Assembly (NCBI RefSeq): GCF_028502605.1 | Contig: NC_079233.1 | Span: 6,634,001-6,698,000, forward strand | Source of the DNA: Trichoderma breve | Taxonomy: Eukaryota > Ascomycota > Sordariomycetes > Hypocreales > Hypocreaceae | DNA: 64,000 nt | Reading direction: 5' to 3' | Part shown: in pieces, positions 1-13,043 of the stretch | Layout: the number at the start of each line of letters is the position of its first letter | How positions within the stretch are numbered: position 1 is the stretch's first letter | Translations under genes and position numbers: made by a program | The notes under the pieces: generated by a model | Databases searched by the model: none | Told to the model about the DNA's origin: nothing | The model's input: the letters and a program-made list of their open reading frames with translations, nothing else

Positions 1-925
1 CTATGCCCATTGTGATGGAGAGAGAGAAAAAGAGGCGTTGAACCTAGTAAAGACGGCTGGCGGGTCGTCAAGCATCTCCGCTACGATCAATCACATGGCG
101 CGTATTATGATCAAGTTTCATTATTAATCTGACCAAAATCTTTTGCCCATTTATTCAAAAATTAAGAGATGAGAAGAAAAGAATATTGTAGAAAGAAACA
201 GAGTCATCATATCGTCATAATATTCATAACCTAATAAGCTGTAGACCGGGAGAGAAGAGGAGGAGAAGAAACAGGAGGAAAGGGGAAAACGTAAAGGGCC
301 CAATCACAACCCTCTTTTTTAACATTCCAATAAAACAGAACTGACTCCATATTACAGTGCAGCTTAAAAAGTGCTTTTGAATGAGAATAAATAAATACCA
401 CGGGTGGGGGATCAGAAGCATGCAATCAGGCGCAATGACAATGAGCGGCCATCTACCGGAAAACAAGTCAAAGGTAAGCTGGTGGGGGAAAAGCTGAAAG
501 AAGCAAAAGAGGAAAAAAAGGGGAGCTTGGGAAACAAGGTTGAAACAAGGAGATGTAACGAGGCGCCACCCCATGTGAAGAAGTACAAAAAAATTGAAAT
601 AAGAATAAAGAAGAGAAACAGCAAAGGGATAAAACAAGCATCCTGCGCCTCCCGACTTAGTTTCATGCATAAGACAAATGCAGCAATCCGCTCCCTCCCC
701 CTTGCAAGCGCCATGTCCTCAGAAAATAGAGGATGGCGGAAGGGGGGAGAAAACGGAAGGGCAATAGAGAGAAACAGAGTAATGATTAGCGAGAGCCGAG
801 TTGGTCCGGCTGAGGCACCAGAGCTGTTGCGCGCGCACACGCACACGCACACACGCAACACGCGCCCCTCCCCCTTTTGAGACGGCTGGGCTTTCTTTCC
901 TTCTCCCTTCTCACTTTGCTACTCA
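1..925. other. Non-coding flank downstream of the 926-1867 gene
   Basis: I see no convincing gene here. The first 400 bases are AT-rich, and the rest is purine-rich with a short CA/CG-type simple repeat at about 836-856. Since the gene at 926-1867 reads leftwards, this stretch probably holds its 3' untranslated region. Open frames in the interval are low-complexity and resemble nothing I know. Confidence 0.5.
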
Positions 926-1867
926 TCACCGCATCTCCTCTGGAGTCACAGTAGCACCGTAAAAACCACCGCCGCTGGCAGCGCACGCTAGACAGGCTCC
1001 GCCACCGTAGACACGTGTATGGCGAGTCCAGCCAGCTCCGTCGCGATCGAGAACCGAGAGAATCTCGCCTTGGACGTCGACGTTTCGATGGCCGTGATCA
1101 TCTGGCTCTGAGCCAAGACCCGAGGGAGGCGCAGGCGGCAACAAGCCGGCCGACGGTGGGTAGGAGCTGGGCGAAAAGGCTGGATCCACGGATTCAGCCT
1201 CGGGAGACTGCGCTTGAGGAGAGTGAGACCCAGACCCAGGGACGCTAATGGGGAGCGTCCTAGTGTAGGATCGCCGCCGCGGGATAGACGCAGAGTCCGG
1301 GCTGCCTGTCTGGAAAGCCGTGGTGGACGTCGAAGACATGTAATCGGGGTTGGGCTGGTGAATGAAGCTCTGGCTGCTGGGTGACGGTTCGTTGTCCAAG
1401 GTGAAGACGGCTGTGCTCAGCTCCGGCGGAGTCAAAGGTGGCGCGGGAGGCAGCCGGGAGATGAAAGGTCCAGGCAAGGTGCCACCGGCGCTTCTCCAGT
1501 GCGGGTGCCGATCCATTGCGGCTGTAGTCGTGTTCGTCGTCGTCGTCGTTGTCGTCGTAGTCGGCGCCCTCAAGTCCTCGTGTTGGTCGTTGACCCCTTC
1601 AATGTGCTTTTCATCGTCCATTGGCCCAAGGTGTGGCTTGTAATCGTACTGTCTCTGCAGCGGCAGGTTGTTAGTGGGGAGAAGAGTAGCAGTGTTGCGC
1701 CTCGCGGTTGGTCTAAGCCATCGGTAGATCGTCTGCACACAGTAGCGTGCAATGATGACCAAGGCAAAAATAGACAGTCCGGTTCGAACAGACTCCCAGG
1801 AGGGCGGTTGGGCTTTCAAGTAATTGTAGTCGGCGCCGGGTAGGCCTCCACGATTGGTTACGGGCAT
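926..1867 (-). CDS. Hypothetical single-pass membrane protein, Pro/Ser/Thr-rich
   Basis: This is an uninterrupted 313-residue frame. I do not recognise a named family. Residues about 29-48 form one hydrophobic segment (core LSIFALVIIA) followed by basic residues, so a type III or signal-anchor topology with a cytosolic tail is likely. After it comes a run of threonines encoded by a degenerate triplet repeat (about 1530-1565), then a long Pro/Ser-rich disordered region. The last 50 residues are different: they are Gly/Ala/Cys-rich, with VQGEILSVLDRDGAGW and GGGACLACAASGGGFYG, and look like a compact conserved module. That ordered end below a disordered middle is the main reason to call it real. 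It ends at TGA just after TPEEMR. An 8.8 kb gene-poor region lies upstream. Confidence 0.7.
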   Translation of the reverse strand: MPVTNRGGLPGADYNYLKAQPPSWESVRTGLSIFALVIIARYCVQTIYRWLRPTARRNTATLLPTNNLPLQRQYDYKPHLGPMDDEKHIEGVNDQHEDLRAPTTTTTTTTTNTTTAAMDRHPHWRSAGGTLPGPFISRLPPAPPLTPPELSTAVFTLDNEPSPSSQSFIHQPNPDYMSSTSTTAFQTGSPDSASIPRRRSYTRTLPISVPGSGSHSPQAQSPEAESVDPAFSPSSYPPSAGLLPPAPPSGLGSEPDDHGHRNVDVQGEILSVLDRDGAGWTRHTRVYGGGACLACAASGGGFYGATVTPEEMR

Positions 1868-4800
1868 GGTGGACTGGGAGGTGACTGCTTATGGAAATTC
1901 GGCCTGGCGCCGTCAGCCGGGGTCCCTGCCAAGTCGCACTATTCCTGCGGTCAGACGGCACTCTTCTGCCCTACGGCGTTTGGTAGGGCGTTTGCTGGCG
2001 ACCAAGATACGATTGAGGCGTTTGACGGTGATGTGCTGCCGTGGGGCGGTCTTGTGCAAAGCAGCAGACTCTAATTGGTAACCTCCGGCTTGTCTCGAGG
2101 TCGGCACCCTCGGATATTGGTTTGTCAATGATGCCCTTTAAATGATCAAGGGCGGGAGGCTGAATACGGCGCAAGCCGAAGTGACACGGGGGTCCTGAGT
2201 AAGGTGGCGATTTGCGCAGACTTTTTTCTTGCTTGTTTAGCTACCAGGTGCTGTTCCAGCGAGTCTCTTGGGTTGTCTCGTGTCGAAGTATGGACTAATA
2301 AGCCGGTACGACATCGACATCGATAGGTCGTTGCCTGTGACAAGGGGAGTGCTGCTGCGGCTCAGTTGATCAGAGGCTCCTTTTTTCCTTTTTCCTTTGT
2401 TGGCGCAAAAGAGAACGGCTGACAGAAAGAGTGAGTGAGTGAGACACAACCACAGGGGGGAAAGAAAACAAGAACATTTTGTCGGGGTGAGATGAACCTT
2501 AATATAATTCAAAATGGGATGGGATAGGATACGGTGTGTCTCTCGTGCGTGTGGCCTTTTCCTCATTCTTTCTGCGAACAGAGGGGCAAAGCGACGAGAG
2601 AAACTTGCCAACGGCGCTAGATCCCACTGGGGAAGCGCAAACGCAAGTACAAGTACAGTACAGGACAGGACAGGACTGAAAGAAGAAAGCAAGGCCTGAG
2701 ATGCCCAGCGGGAGTAGCCTCTCAGCCATCCCAAGCTAGCATTAGAGAAACATCCGAGCGAGAGAAGGGGGGTGGCAGTAAGAGAGACTCTACTCGTACT
2801 CGTAGCACCGCTAGAAGACGCTTGGGCAGCAGACACCATGTACAAGTACGGGTATGGGCCTAGGAGGCGTACGAGTAGGTACGCAGTAAGTACAGTCAAG
2901 CAAGACTTGGTTGCTGATGGCAGCTGGAGTCGTCGAGCTGGGGGTGTGGGATCATAGTGACAAGGTCAGTGCTTGCTGGGTTTGGGTGCTTGTGATTTGC
3001 CTCGCATGGCCTCGCATGGCATGGCATGGCATGGCATGGCATAGTATGGATGCTACTAGTACTAGGAGCAGCAGCAGCATGGCAGTCCTGTCGTAGCATG
3101 TCCGGCCGGCTCCATTTCCATGTCCATTTCCATGGTCCATTTCCACTCTGGCCCCTCCCTCTTCCAGCTGGCGGGAAGCACCCTACCGCTGCCATGGGGT
3201 ATCGGCGCCGGCAAAGACAAGAATGCGGAATTGTGGTCGCGCCAAGCGGATGATCCTCTTTTGTGGACGACGGGCTGTGTTCTGCAGTAGCGGCAGGGTG
3301 CGGCCGACTGGGAACAGAACGGAACCAGAGAATAGAAGAAAAAAAAAAACTAAAAAAAATGAGAAGTTACCGCGGCATGTCGTCCAAACAAGGGCACAGC
3401 TGCGTACGAGTAGCCGCACTGCTGGTTAGTATGCAAGCACAAGCAGGCATTGGTAATAACGACACCGCACCAGACAGAGTACAGGATAGTACGAAGTGCT
3501 TGTAGGCGCCAAAACCAGCAAGGCCCGGAGCAGAGGGGAGTGTTTCGAGGCCCTGGCGGCACGACAGAGATCCCTGTTTTCAGCAGACAACAAGGCAGCC
3601 CGTTGTACTGACGGCGTCCCTGACTCGAGGGCTAAGCACGCAGGCTTGGAACTTATTTGGGGCATGTTTCAGTGCTTCGGTACCGTCCCCGCCAGCTTGT
3701 GGTTTCGGTAGCGAGATCCAAGGAGCCCAGAGGCGATTTGCTTTGCTCTTAGCGGTGCCCGCAATCGGCGGGAGCTGGCACCCGGCCAGCATTTCAGCTG
3801 AGGTGAGCCCTATCGAGACACCCTCGGTGCGAGTTGAGTTCCATGTCTCTTGTTTCTCAGTCGCTGTCTGGTCTTTTTCTGGATACACAGGCGCTGCTGA
3901 CGGAGACGATTGGTCAGAGGCTGGCCATGTGGCCGATCCGGGGCAGGGAGAGACTTGATTCTGTGCTTCCCGAGAGCGAAGAAAGGACAACAGAAGGGCG
4001 ATACTCGCATGTACTTCGTTGCTGCAGGGCGCTCTGTCTCTGGCTGTGCCTATTCGGGCAGGCCAGGGATATGAAGCGACACCACATCATCCTTTTTGTC
4101 CGGGTTTCGTCTCAAGTCAGCACATGGCATGGTATGGTGATGGATTTGCGTTCGAAACCAGAGCTGGGCCAGTTTCGGGCACAAGATCAGAAGAAGCAAA
4201 AATGAGGGGGCGGGCATGCAAGAGACAGAGTGCGACCACCCCCTCAGTGTAGGACTTTCAATGCGCTGCAGTTGCTTCAGTTTAGGTACATGGAGCATGT
4301 ACGAGTACGTGTAGTACCTTGCAGTGGGTGAGCCAGCGAGTGCAGGTACAATCGCGCTTCCATGGTTTCCCAGCCTGCCCGGTTTCCATTATGCAAGAGA
4401 TATAGTACAGATTGGATACGATACAGGCAGCAGGGCCCAGAGCGACTCGTGGCTTGGCAGCGAGTCTCCGCGGCAGCACAGGTATCGCCAGCCGCGGCTC
4501 CTTGTACTATCTCGGTCGGTATACTCTGTACTATCATCGCCCACACGGCAGCTCGTATATCGTGCTTTGATTTTTTTGCCTTTTGTCTGCTTACGGCGAC
4601 GGACTGACGGACTGACTTATCCTCGCATCAAAAACTGCTTCTGTGGCTGACCCGGTCAAGCTAGACCCTGCTGAAAGCGTACGCGCACTGGCCACGGCGC
4701 ATCTGGTGGCGTGCTGGGCTCCCGTCATCGGGGCCTGAAGAGGTTCGATAGTTGCAGTCGTTGAGAAATTGCACCGGGTGGCACCGTAGGTATGTAGCTG

Positions 4801-7800
4801 GGCCATTGACTTTTGCCAGGCCTGTTCATGTCTGCTGGGTTCAAGTTAGTGGTAGCTTGAGGTATTCCAACTTGAAGTTAGCGCTGTGCTGAGGCTTGCA
4901 TGCAGCGCTTGTAGCGGCAAGTACTCGGCGGGCGCTGGCTCGCCCGGGACGGGAGTGTACAGGGAGTACATGTACATGCGTCTACTTGCCAGGCACGAGA
5001 CCTGCCCAGCTGAAAGGCGCAGCCCTAACTTGGCGATCCCAGGGGGCCCAGACGTTTGATGATGTTGCTGTGCAGGGACTCTTGCCACTGGCGATATGCA
5101 GCAGCCAGCTTGCAGGAGGAGGCGAACAAATGGACAACAAAGTAAACAGGAAAAGTCAATGGGAAAACAACAAAATATTCTGGAGCCCCTCCATCATCAT
5201 CCCCATCACCATCAACCGGCCGGATCCCAGCGGGCGGGTGCCAAAGTGCGCCAGGAACCGGTGCGGTTTGCGCATTGAATTGGTTGGCAAATAGAGTTAA
5301 AAGTGCGTCACTTGCATGGCCCAAGGCAGCTGAAAAAACCTGGTGGGTGCGGGATATCGCGCGGGACATGGTGCGCAAGTGGTGTGGCCGTTTAATTGCG
5401 TAGCCAATGCTCTGCCGGCAAGAAAAGCAGCATCGAGTCACAGGGACCGCAAGATGCAGCAGCCCCGATATTACTGCGAGATGCAAGCAGGGGAGGGCAT
5501 CATGACCATGAGGAAGGATGGAGCAGGAGGAGCCACGGAGAGGTGACAACAAGACGAGGGCTACAGTAGCGCAGGAAGAAGCATCGCATCGCCCTTCGTA
5601 CGCTTCTCTCTTCTCGGCAAGATGCGGTATCTCGTACATTTATCCAGGTTCATGTTCCTTGTTGCCCCCCGTTTCCAGTATCCCGAGCCCTTCTCTCTCT
5701 CCTCTCTCCTCTCTTCCGGCAAGCAAGCAAGCATCATCGCACTAACACGCACCTCGCAACATGCTTCGTGCATGTATTTAGCAACATACAAACAAACCCT
5801 GAGGGCCGGAACATGGCCGTCCTGCCCTGCCAATGTGATAGATAGCAGACCAGACTGCGCGCATGCGACCACTCCCGCGTCTGTCAGATTAATTAATTCT
5901 CTCAGTCGGTGGATTCTCTCGCTCGTGATGCATGCCGTCTGGGAGGACACAATGACGCTATGGCCACGGTGCTCTGCATGTCTGAGGTTGGTGTACCGTG
6001 CCGAACCGTACCATACCCAAAGTATTCCGAGAACCCGAACAGACAGAAACAAGAGGCATTCGCCGAGGATGAATTAGGCAAGCCAACTAATATCGTCACG
6101 ACCATTAGTTGAGCCGTCCAAGCCATCCAAAGAGGCGTGGCTGGCTCTCCAAAACCAGAAAGTCGGTAGCGAATCCCATCCAATGCTTGCTACGGCTATC
6201 CATTCGAGGCGGTACCTGCGCGGTAGCTGTAGCCGTAGCGGTGGCGGTAGCGGTACAAGCAGCTCTTGATACCTGCCCAGCTGACCGGCCTGCAAGACGC
6301 GGGCTTCTAGAACGCTGAGCCGTCGAGCTTCTGCCGATCTCCACTGCTGTGCGAGTACATCCCGTCCCGGTATTGGAAATGGCCGTCTCGAGATGGGCTC
6401 CTCTAGACAGGGTCCCAAAACTGACCCCAGGCATCGTATTGAGCGTATAGTAATAAGTAGTCAGGTATTCTATAGTAGTAATACATACTGGACAGTACTA
6501 CGGAGTACTCGTAATCACTTCTGTCTCGTAATGCTTTACAGGGCTTTGCCGTATCTGCCCCGGGAATGATGATGACTCCTCATGCGTCGCTACGATAACG
6601 AGATGAGACGAGATGAGACGACAGCTGGTTGAGGAATGTGTAGAGTACGGAATACAGGTATAGGTACAAGGACAAATACAGTTACTCTCGTCTCAGCACT
6701 TGCTTCCAGAAACGTACAGTAGTGTACTAACAGACGAGGGCGCACTTTCCACTTTCGAGCCCATGACAGCTGATGCCTGCTCCTCCTCTCCGCGCCTCTC
6801 GCCTTCCTTGCGTCGACTTGAAGATTTTTTCCTCTTCTTCATCTCCTTCTCTCCCTTGCTAGCAGCAAAATAGTTGATCAAACTTTTCCACAGTGGCCAA
6901 AATTCTCTTCAGCCTCACGCGCTCGGCGAAGCAACTTGCACAAGCGCATCGTCGGCGTTCCGATCGATCTCAACTGAAATCCCGACTATTGAGGCATCGA
7001 CGCTACGCTACGCACTCTGCTAGCCCGAATGTCCGCTGTCCAGCGCTGCGGTTGGCCCAAGCAATCGTCACTCGTGGGGCGATAGATTTCTCCGGCCCAA
7101 GCCAGACGCACCACCAGGCCCCCAGACAGACAGACAGCCAGACACCGCTTCCACTCGTCATTTCATTTTCAGCTGGCCGTGGCACGAACCCTGGCATCCT
7201 GACCGCTGCGGCTCTGCAGCCAGACCTCCATTTTGACGCACACTAGCATCACACTCCAAGTATGCATGTGTATTTGCTTGTCTCGAAAGGGTTCAGAGTA
7301 TGCACGCCAGCATGCTAGCACCACCACGCCAGTGTTGCTCCAAGACACCTGCAGTACATGTACTCGTGCATGTACAGATTGCGCCCACGACGCAGCGACG
7401 GACTGCTTTCCCTTGATTCTGCGGATACTTACTCGTACAGTAGTCTAGCAATGCACCGCATGGATCGGGCATCAGCAAACTATCTTCATTTGGGCAGTGT
7501 GTGACACAACTCTCGACGGATCAGCTTCAATCCGACTCTCACTTAGTGCATTCTTGCCCTAGCTCTCCTCTTGCTCCTCCCCACCACGGCTGACCGTGAT
7601 CGTGACCGTGCATCCGTGGGAAAAGCTCCGTTGTCTGAGCTAGGGACTCTTTTTGCCCTGCTTCTTCTCCCTGATGCATCATGCCAGTATGCTATGTCAG
7701 CAAGTCAGCTTGGGCCGCCGTGCCATCAGCAGCGAAAGCGGGTGTGCCCAGTTCTGCCATGTTCCCAGCAAGACGTCGACTTGTCTTGCCTGTACAAAAC

Positions 7801-10657
7801 GCCGACTCCTCCGTTTGGGGTGTTTCCGTCAGCCTTACAGCGATTGGGGTACCCCTCCCCCGCTCGTCAGCATGTTATTAACCTCTTCCTCTTCATGGTT
7901 TAAATTGGCACGCTCCCAGGGCTTTACCGCCTAGCTGCTGAATCTGGGCGTCTCTGGATGACATTTGTCGATTTTGCAGGCGCTATCTCGTGGTGCCACA
8001 TTCGTTGCCAGCGCTAGCATGGGCGACGCAGCAAATCACGACTTGCAGACGGGAAAACCTCCTCACCGTCCTGGCCTCAACGCACAGTTAAACTTGGTAC
8101 GAGCTACCTGCATGGTTTGGCGGATCCCACCTTGACTTGTTGCTCCTACCCTTACGCTCCGCCTATACATGGCTCTATTGGAGAAGAGTAATTGATATGA
8201 CCCCGTACTCGGCGCCAGTCAAGCATGTATGCCACGCTCAATTCGCCCCCAAGCCCTCAAAACTCTACCACATGATGACCTCCACCGCGTTTGTGCAACT
8301 GCAGGTGAACCACTAATAATATCGAGTCTCCATTGCTGGATGCCACGTCGGCTTGCCTCGTTGTTTACGTGGGGCAGAGGGCCATTACTTGAAATCCAAA
8401 GCTATTTTCAGGTCGACAAGCATCCGCCTCTAAGCGATCAACATATCGTGCCTCTGCTCTTTGCCACTTTGACGGTGAGAGTTCGTCTGGATAGCTGCAG
8501 AAGTCATACTACGCACTTGTGTGGGGTGTCTCAGTTTCATTGCTGCTGATATTGGTCCGGCTGAGCGTTTCTGTCCGAAATGTTGGTGGAGCCATCTGCA
8601 GGCTATCGGGCATCTATCGATGGTTCAGCTGCAATAGTTTTGTCTCTCTGCCTGACTACTACGTGGTCAAGATGTCTCTTATTCTGTCGACTCCCTGGCA
8701 TTGTTTCACGGATACGCTACCTTTTCTCCCCTCACAAGTGCCGGCATAGCAAGTCCTAGACAAAGCCTCGTGACTTGTGTTTCACCGCATTAGACTGCAT
8801 GTTGGCCCGGTCATTGGACTTTCACAAGCCAATGCGCTCTGCACAATAGGGTCCGAGAATCTTTATCAGATATACAAAAACGGCAGCCATCCTACCTGAG
8901 CCAGTCGTGAGGTGGGCGCCGCCGCAGGAGCTGAGAATGTAATTACACCGATTCGCCATGACAAAGCGATTGGATGCGGGATGATCATGTTCCGCAGCAA
9001 CAAGGCACGGCAGAGTTACATAAGGTATGGCTAAGCTCAGATGTTTATCTGTTGTACCTGACATGACTCGCTAGTTGTTCCTATGACGCCAGTGAGTCGA
9101 GATGGCATTCAGAAGAGCAGCAATTGGCCTCGTTCCTAAGCGACTTATACGGAGAGCCATCATGGCGTCTAATGCTCGACCAGTCATCTCCGCCAGCTTA
9201 CGGTGTATTTATACAGGCGCCCTGACTCAGCTGCTCACCTGACGCCCATACTATGCAAGCCGCCTGAGCCGGTCGCCGGCTAGCTCCTCCCTGAAGCGGT
9301 AATACCCAGTCCCACCAACTCCGGCAGACCCATGACCGGGCCTGTGTCGTCGGCCTTTGATGTTTGACTCGGAGCTGTGCTATTTCCATCATTCATTGGT
9401 CTCCTTCATATTGAAGAGGTTGGGACACGATGGTGGTGAAGAGTCCTAGGTGTTAAGAAATTTCACCCATGTTGCGGAGCCTATCGTTCTCGTTGCGGAA
9501 CGGAATGTCATTGCTCTTGTCGCCTCATAATCTCACGCGAGGAGAAATGCTTGGCATCTGGACGCCTGGCCATTTGGTTGGATGCGGTCCGAGCTGCCCG
9601 GCCACCGTCTCCGGAGAAGGCTGGGCCAAGTCGGGCCCGAGGTGGCCACCCGTTTCCCAAGTCAAGCCTAGGCCGCGCGCAAATCTGGAAAGACGTCGTT
9701 TTTTTTTCGTGTCAGGTCCTATTCATCGCGCCGTGCATACGACATACGATATACGAAAGGCGAAACGCTTGTCATGATCATCTTATACCCATGGAGGGGC
9801 CATCAAGGTTGCATGAGGTGCCGTGACTCTGTACCCGGCGCACTCGGGCTCCACAGAACTCCCACCTCCGAATCTGCCGGACCGAGGGCCGCGGCGTCTT
9901 TTACGTGTTGCTTTTTTTTTAACTGATCGTCACAGCACCATCATGAATCAGTTGCAAAATGCTGGTCACAAAATTCTATTGGCATGCTTGATAAAGCCAG
10001 TCGGCCAGTCGATTCAGTAAGATATACTAGCGTCCCGGCAAGATATCTGAAAATAGGGATGAAAAGCCAAAGAGTATGTAAAAAACTGTTAACCACCGGC
10101 GCCGGATCCGCCCCCACGAGTCGTTCCTTTAGTGCTATATGCGCTCCGCTCGATAACTGACTGCTATATACTTGCTCTTACAAGAAGATGACCTAGGTAA
10201 GGTAACCACCACGTAAACCGCTAAAAAAAACAACGACGACGTTCTTCATAGATGCTCTCACTACTGCTAGTAGTTGGGCAGTAAGCTGCCCACCACCCTG
10301 ACGTGGTAAAAGCACATTATCTGATGTCCCTCGGCTACTCAAGAGAAAAAAGAGAGATGGAGAGAGTAAGCCGGGGTAGCTTGATGACCTCTAAAAAAAG
10401 GGACAGGTTTTTCCAGGGATGTCCTTGGGAGAGGCAAAGAGGAAGAGGGTGGAACTTTTGCGATTCAAGCGCGCAGCATCTTTCTTTCTTCGTCTTTACT
10501 CTCTCTCGGACATCTCTTTTTTTGGCATTTCGTCATCGTCTTGCCATCCATCTTGATCTTTTTGGCTCTCAGACACACACTCTCGATAGAGGCGTGAAGA
10601 AAAAAAAAAATGGAAAAAAGAAACATGGGGGGAGAAAAAAAATATAAAAATAAATCA
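1868..10657. other. 8.8 kb gene-poor interval
   Basis: No frame in these 8.8 kb reads as a recognisable protein on either strand. The frames present are short, Cys/Ser/Arg-rich and lack conserved motifs. Just upstream of the 926-1867 gene (about 2390-2480), the minus strand is pyrimidine-rich, as in a fungal 5' leader. Simple repeats occur, including GGCAT at 3014-3042 and GTAGCG-type repeats near 6225-6252. The octamer TACTCGTA or its complement recurs (2791, 2797, 2869, 3405, 4299, 6505, 7433). It may hold a long promoter, non-coding transcripts or a many-exon gene I cannot see. Confidence 0.5.
3014..3042. repeat. Short GGCAT tandem repeat
   Basis: The pentamer GGCAT is repeated about five to six times head to tail, directly after two imperfect CTCGCATGGC units. 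It lies in non-coding DNA. Nothing suggests a function beyond a microsatellite. Confidence 0.85.
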
Positions 10658-13043
10658 TCACATAACTGCAAAATCCATCGGCTCACCCCCCGCTGTTGTC
10701 GACCCGTCCATGTCATGTACTTCGCGCTCCTCCTCCATCATGTCAATCAGGCTGTCGAGATTCGCGTCCAGGACCTCGCCGTCTTTGGAATCGAGGCAGC
10801 GCTTCAGCAGGCGGCGGTACTTTTCGATCTTGTCGCCGACACCCACCATGCTTAGGGCGTCGACGTATTCCGTCTCTGCCTGCCGCTGCTCCATAAGCAT
10901 CTGGCTGAGCTGTCGCGCGAGAGTAAGCCGTTCCTCGTAAGAGTCGTCCTGCATGCCTGCGTTGTTGGGATTACTGCTGCTGCTGCCATCGCCGTTCAGC
11001 TTGCTCATTTCGTTTTCCACCGTCTGGTGGATATGCAACCTGTTTTGGTGGGTAATTAGGGACAGCACGTTGTGCCTGACGAGGTTAGCCTCGCTCATGA
11101 CCTTGGCAGCCACGTCGTCTGGTTCGAGCTGAGCTTCGAGCTCCGTGATTTGCTGCCGTACGGCGTTCAGCTCGGCCTGGGTGTTTGTCAAGATGCGCCG
11201 GGCCTCGGCCTCTGCCACGTCCTTTTCGTGCCACTCCTCGTCATAGCTTTTCGCGAGCAGCTGAAACTTTTCCATAATGAGCGGGGAGATGCGCGACTGA
11301 ACCGTCGTGGCCGCCGCTGATTGGAAGGACAAAGGGGGCTTCCGCGCCTTGTCGCCCGCACCCGAGAAGGCGTCCCTAAAGGTGGCGCGCCGCTGGGAAT
11401 CCGGCGCAAAGGGAGAAGATGACCGCTGTGGCCCACGGTCCTTCTTTTGAGCATTGAGCTCCATGATGAGGTCTTCTGCGCGGACCCCGTCGTTGTTGGG
11501 AATGTCCGTCGAGGCATTGCGGCCCAGCAGCGCACGAATGCATTTCCTAGCGTTGCGCAGGGCAGCGAGGTGCAGCGCTGTATTTCCGTCAGTGTCCTGC
11601 ACGTCAATGAGCCGCTGGAAGGCACTCGGCTCCAGCGCCTCCTGCAGCTTATTCAGTATGTTGTCCAGGTAGTATCTTGAGCACGACGGGCTGTAGACGC
11701 GGCCGTTCTTCATGATGGCTGCATGGTGGATGACGGTGCATCCCTGGCTGTCCCTAACATCCACTGTCTCAAAGAGCTCCTTCATGACGGAGGGGAACGT
11801 CTGCTTGTCGTAGCAATTTGTGAAGTTGACTGATCGCATAAATGGTGTCTCGCCGCGAATGTTGCGGACGGCAACGTCTGCATTGAATCTCTTGAGCTGC
11901 TTGATCACGTCCACGTCGCCCATAGCGGAAGCCCAGTGCAGGGCCGTGTGGTTCTCTGCGTCAATAAGCCAGTTGGGCTGGAAGTTTGGCGGCGGATCGG
12001 GCTTGACTGCTGGCTGCTCATTTCTAGAAAGGAGGAAATAGTCCAGAAGCTCATCGCCATACACGGCGTGCTGCTGCTCCGTGAGATCCTGTAACTGCTC
12101 TTCTCTCTTTCTCTTGCGGTGGCCAGTGGACATGTGGCCCATGTCGTAGCGATCATCATCGGCAACGTACGAGGCCGAAGCTACGGTGAGGTTGTCCGGC
12201 GTATCGTCTTCCACGCCAGCCATGACGCTCTCACTGTTCTCGTACTCTTCGACAACTGGCATGGCGGCTGCCGCTGCGTTAGTGACGCTAGGAGCCATGC
12301 CTGCGGCCTTTGACCTACCCGAATTCCATTTGGGAAGCGGAGGACGGGACTTTGGTGCTTTAGGCTTGCTGGCATGCCTAGGAGCGGGAGGGGGGCTCTC
12401 GTTTCCTGGAACGAACTCGAAGATGGGCCGTATTCGGTCATAGACACTGTGCCGCTGGGCGAGGGCCTCGCCGGCTTCGAGGGGGATCCATGTTCCCTGA
12501 TATTTGCCGTAGCCACCCTGAATCTTTTCGTGAACATCCTTCTGCACGTCTCTTTCTAGAATTCTCGTTCGGGCGGGTTTGTCGAAGCCTGCGGCTTTCA
12601 AGATGTGTGTTGCGTTGATCCAGTCATCGTGCCTCCTTCGCATGACATGTTCTTTTAGGTCGCCGCCGAATTGGAATTCATAAACGGGAATCTGATGATG
12701 GAGAAGTAATTAGCTTGTGTTGTATAATGTAGATGGTCTATTTCAATTTCGAATTGGGTTTTGTGGTGTTAAAAAATGAAAAGCAAAGAAAAGCAGGGAG
12801 GAAGAAGCTCCCAGGATGACCATCATAGCTTCCCTCTCCCCCCTTTGCGATTGATGATGGGGAGCTTGATATCTGATGGCTGGATATCTCTGATTTCCCA
12901 CGCCTCCATGCTCCCCAATTGAAGGCCCGGATCCAACAACCAAGCTTCCCGCACATGTCTGCCGCATCCAAGATTCACTGGGGATCGCTTACTCCACTGT
13001 ACGTGGCACTGAAAATGCCGGTACCTGCACTGGCCTTGACCAT
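10658..13043 (-). CDS. APSES/KilA-N ankyrin transcription factor, MBF subunit (MBP1/Res type)
   Basis: This is the DNA-binding subunit of the MBF complex, which drives G1/S genes. Two exons give 694 residues. Exon 1 (13043-12993) encodes MVKASAGTGIFSATYSG. A 301-bp intron with donor GTAAGC follows, and exon 2 (12691-10658) resumes in phase with IPVYEFQFGGDLKEHVMRRR, the hallmark APSES start. The KilA-N/APSES fold spans residues about 18-110 (DDWINATHILKAAGF). A basic patch HRKRKRE near residue 208 is a likely nuclear signal. Ankyrin repeats cover about 258-420 (TALHWASAMGD; NTALHLAALRNARKC). A C-terminal coiled-coil with heptads, about 500-680, is the usual dimerisation part that pairs with Swi6. 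Length and layout match fungal Mbp1/Res2. The gene shares a 706-bp intergenic region with Arp1. Opening the frame at the internal MRRRHDD would miss the first 33 residues, so the two-exon model is preferred. Confidence 0.93.

Noticed and set aside
1775..1800. GGTTCGAA-like T-loop sequence
   Set aside because: Lies inside the coding sequence of the membrane protein and has no accompanying cloverleaf.
2237..2899. 220-residue minus-strand open frame upstream of the membrane protein gene
   Set aside because: Hydrophobic low-complexity translation of a pyrimidine-rich leader-like region; no motif.
5025..5639. 204-residue minus-strand open frame in the gene-poor interval
   Set aside because: Composition is Cys/His/Leu-rich without domain pattern, no intron or promoter signals support it, and overlapping frames of similar length exist on the other strand.
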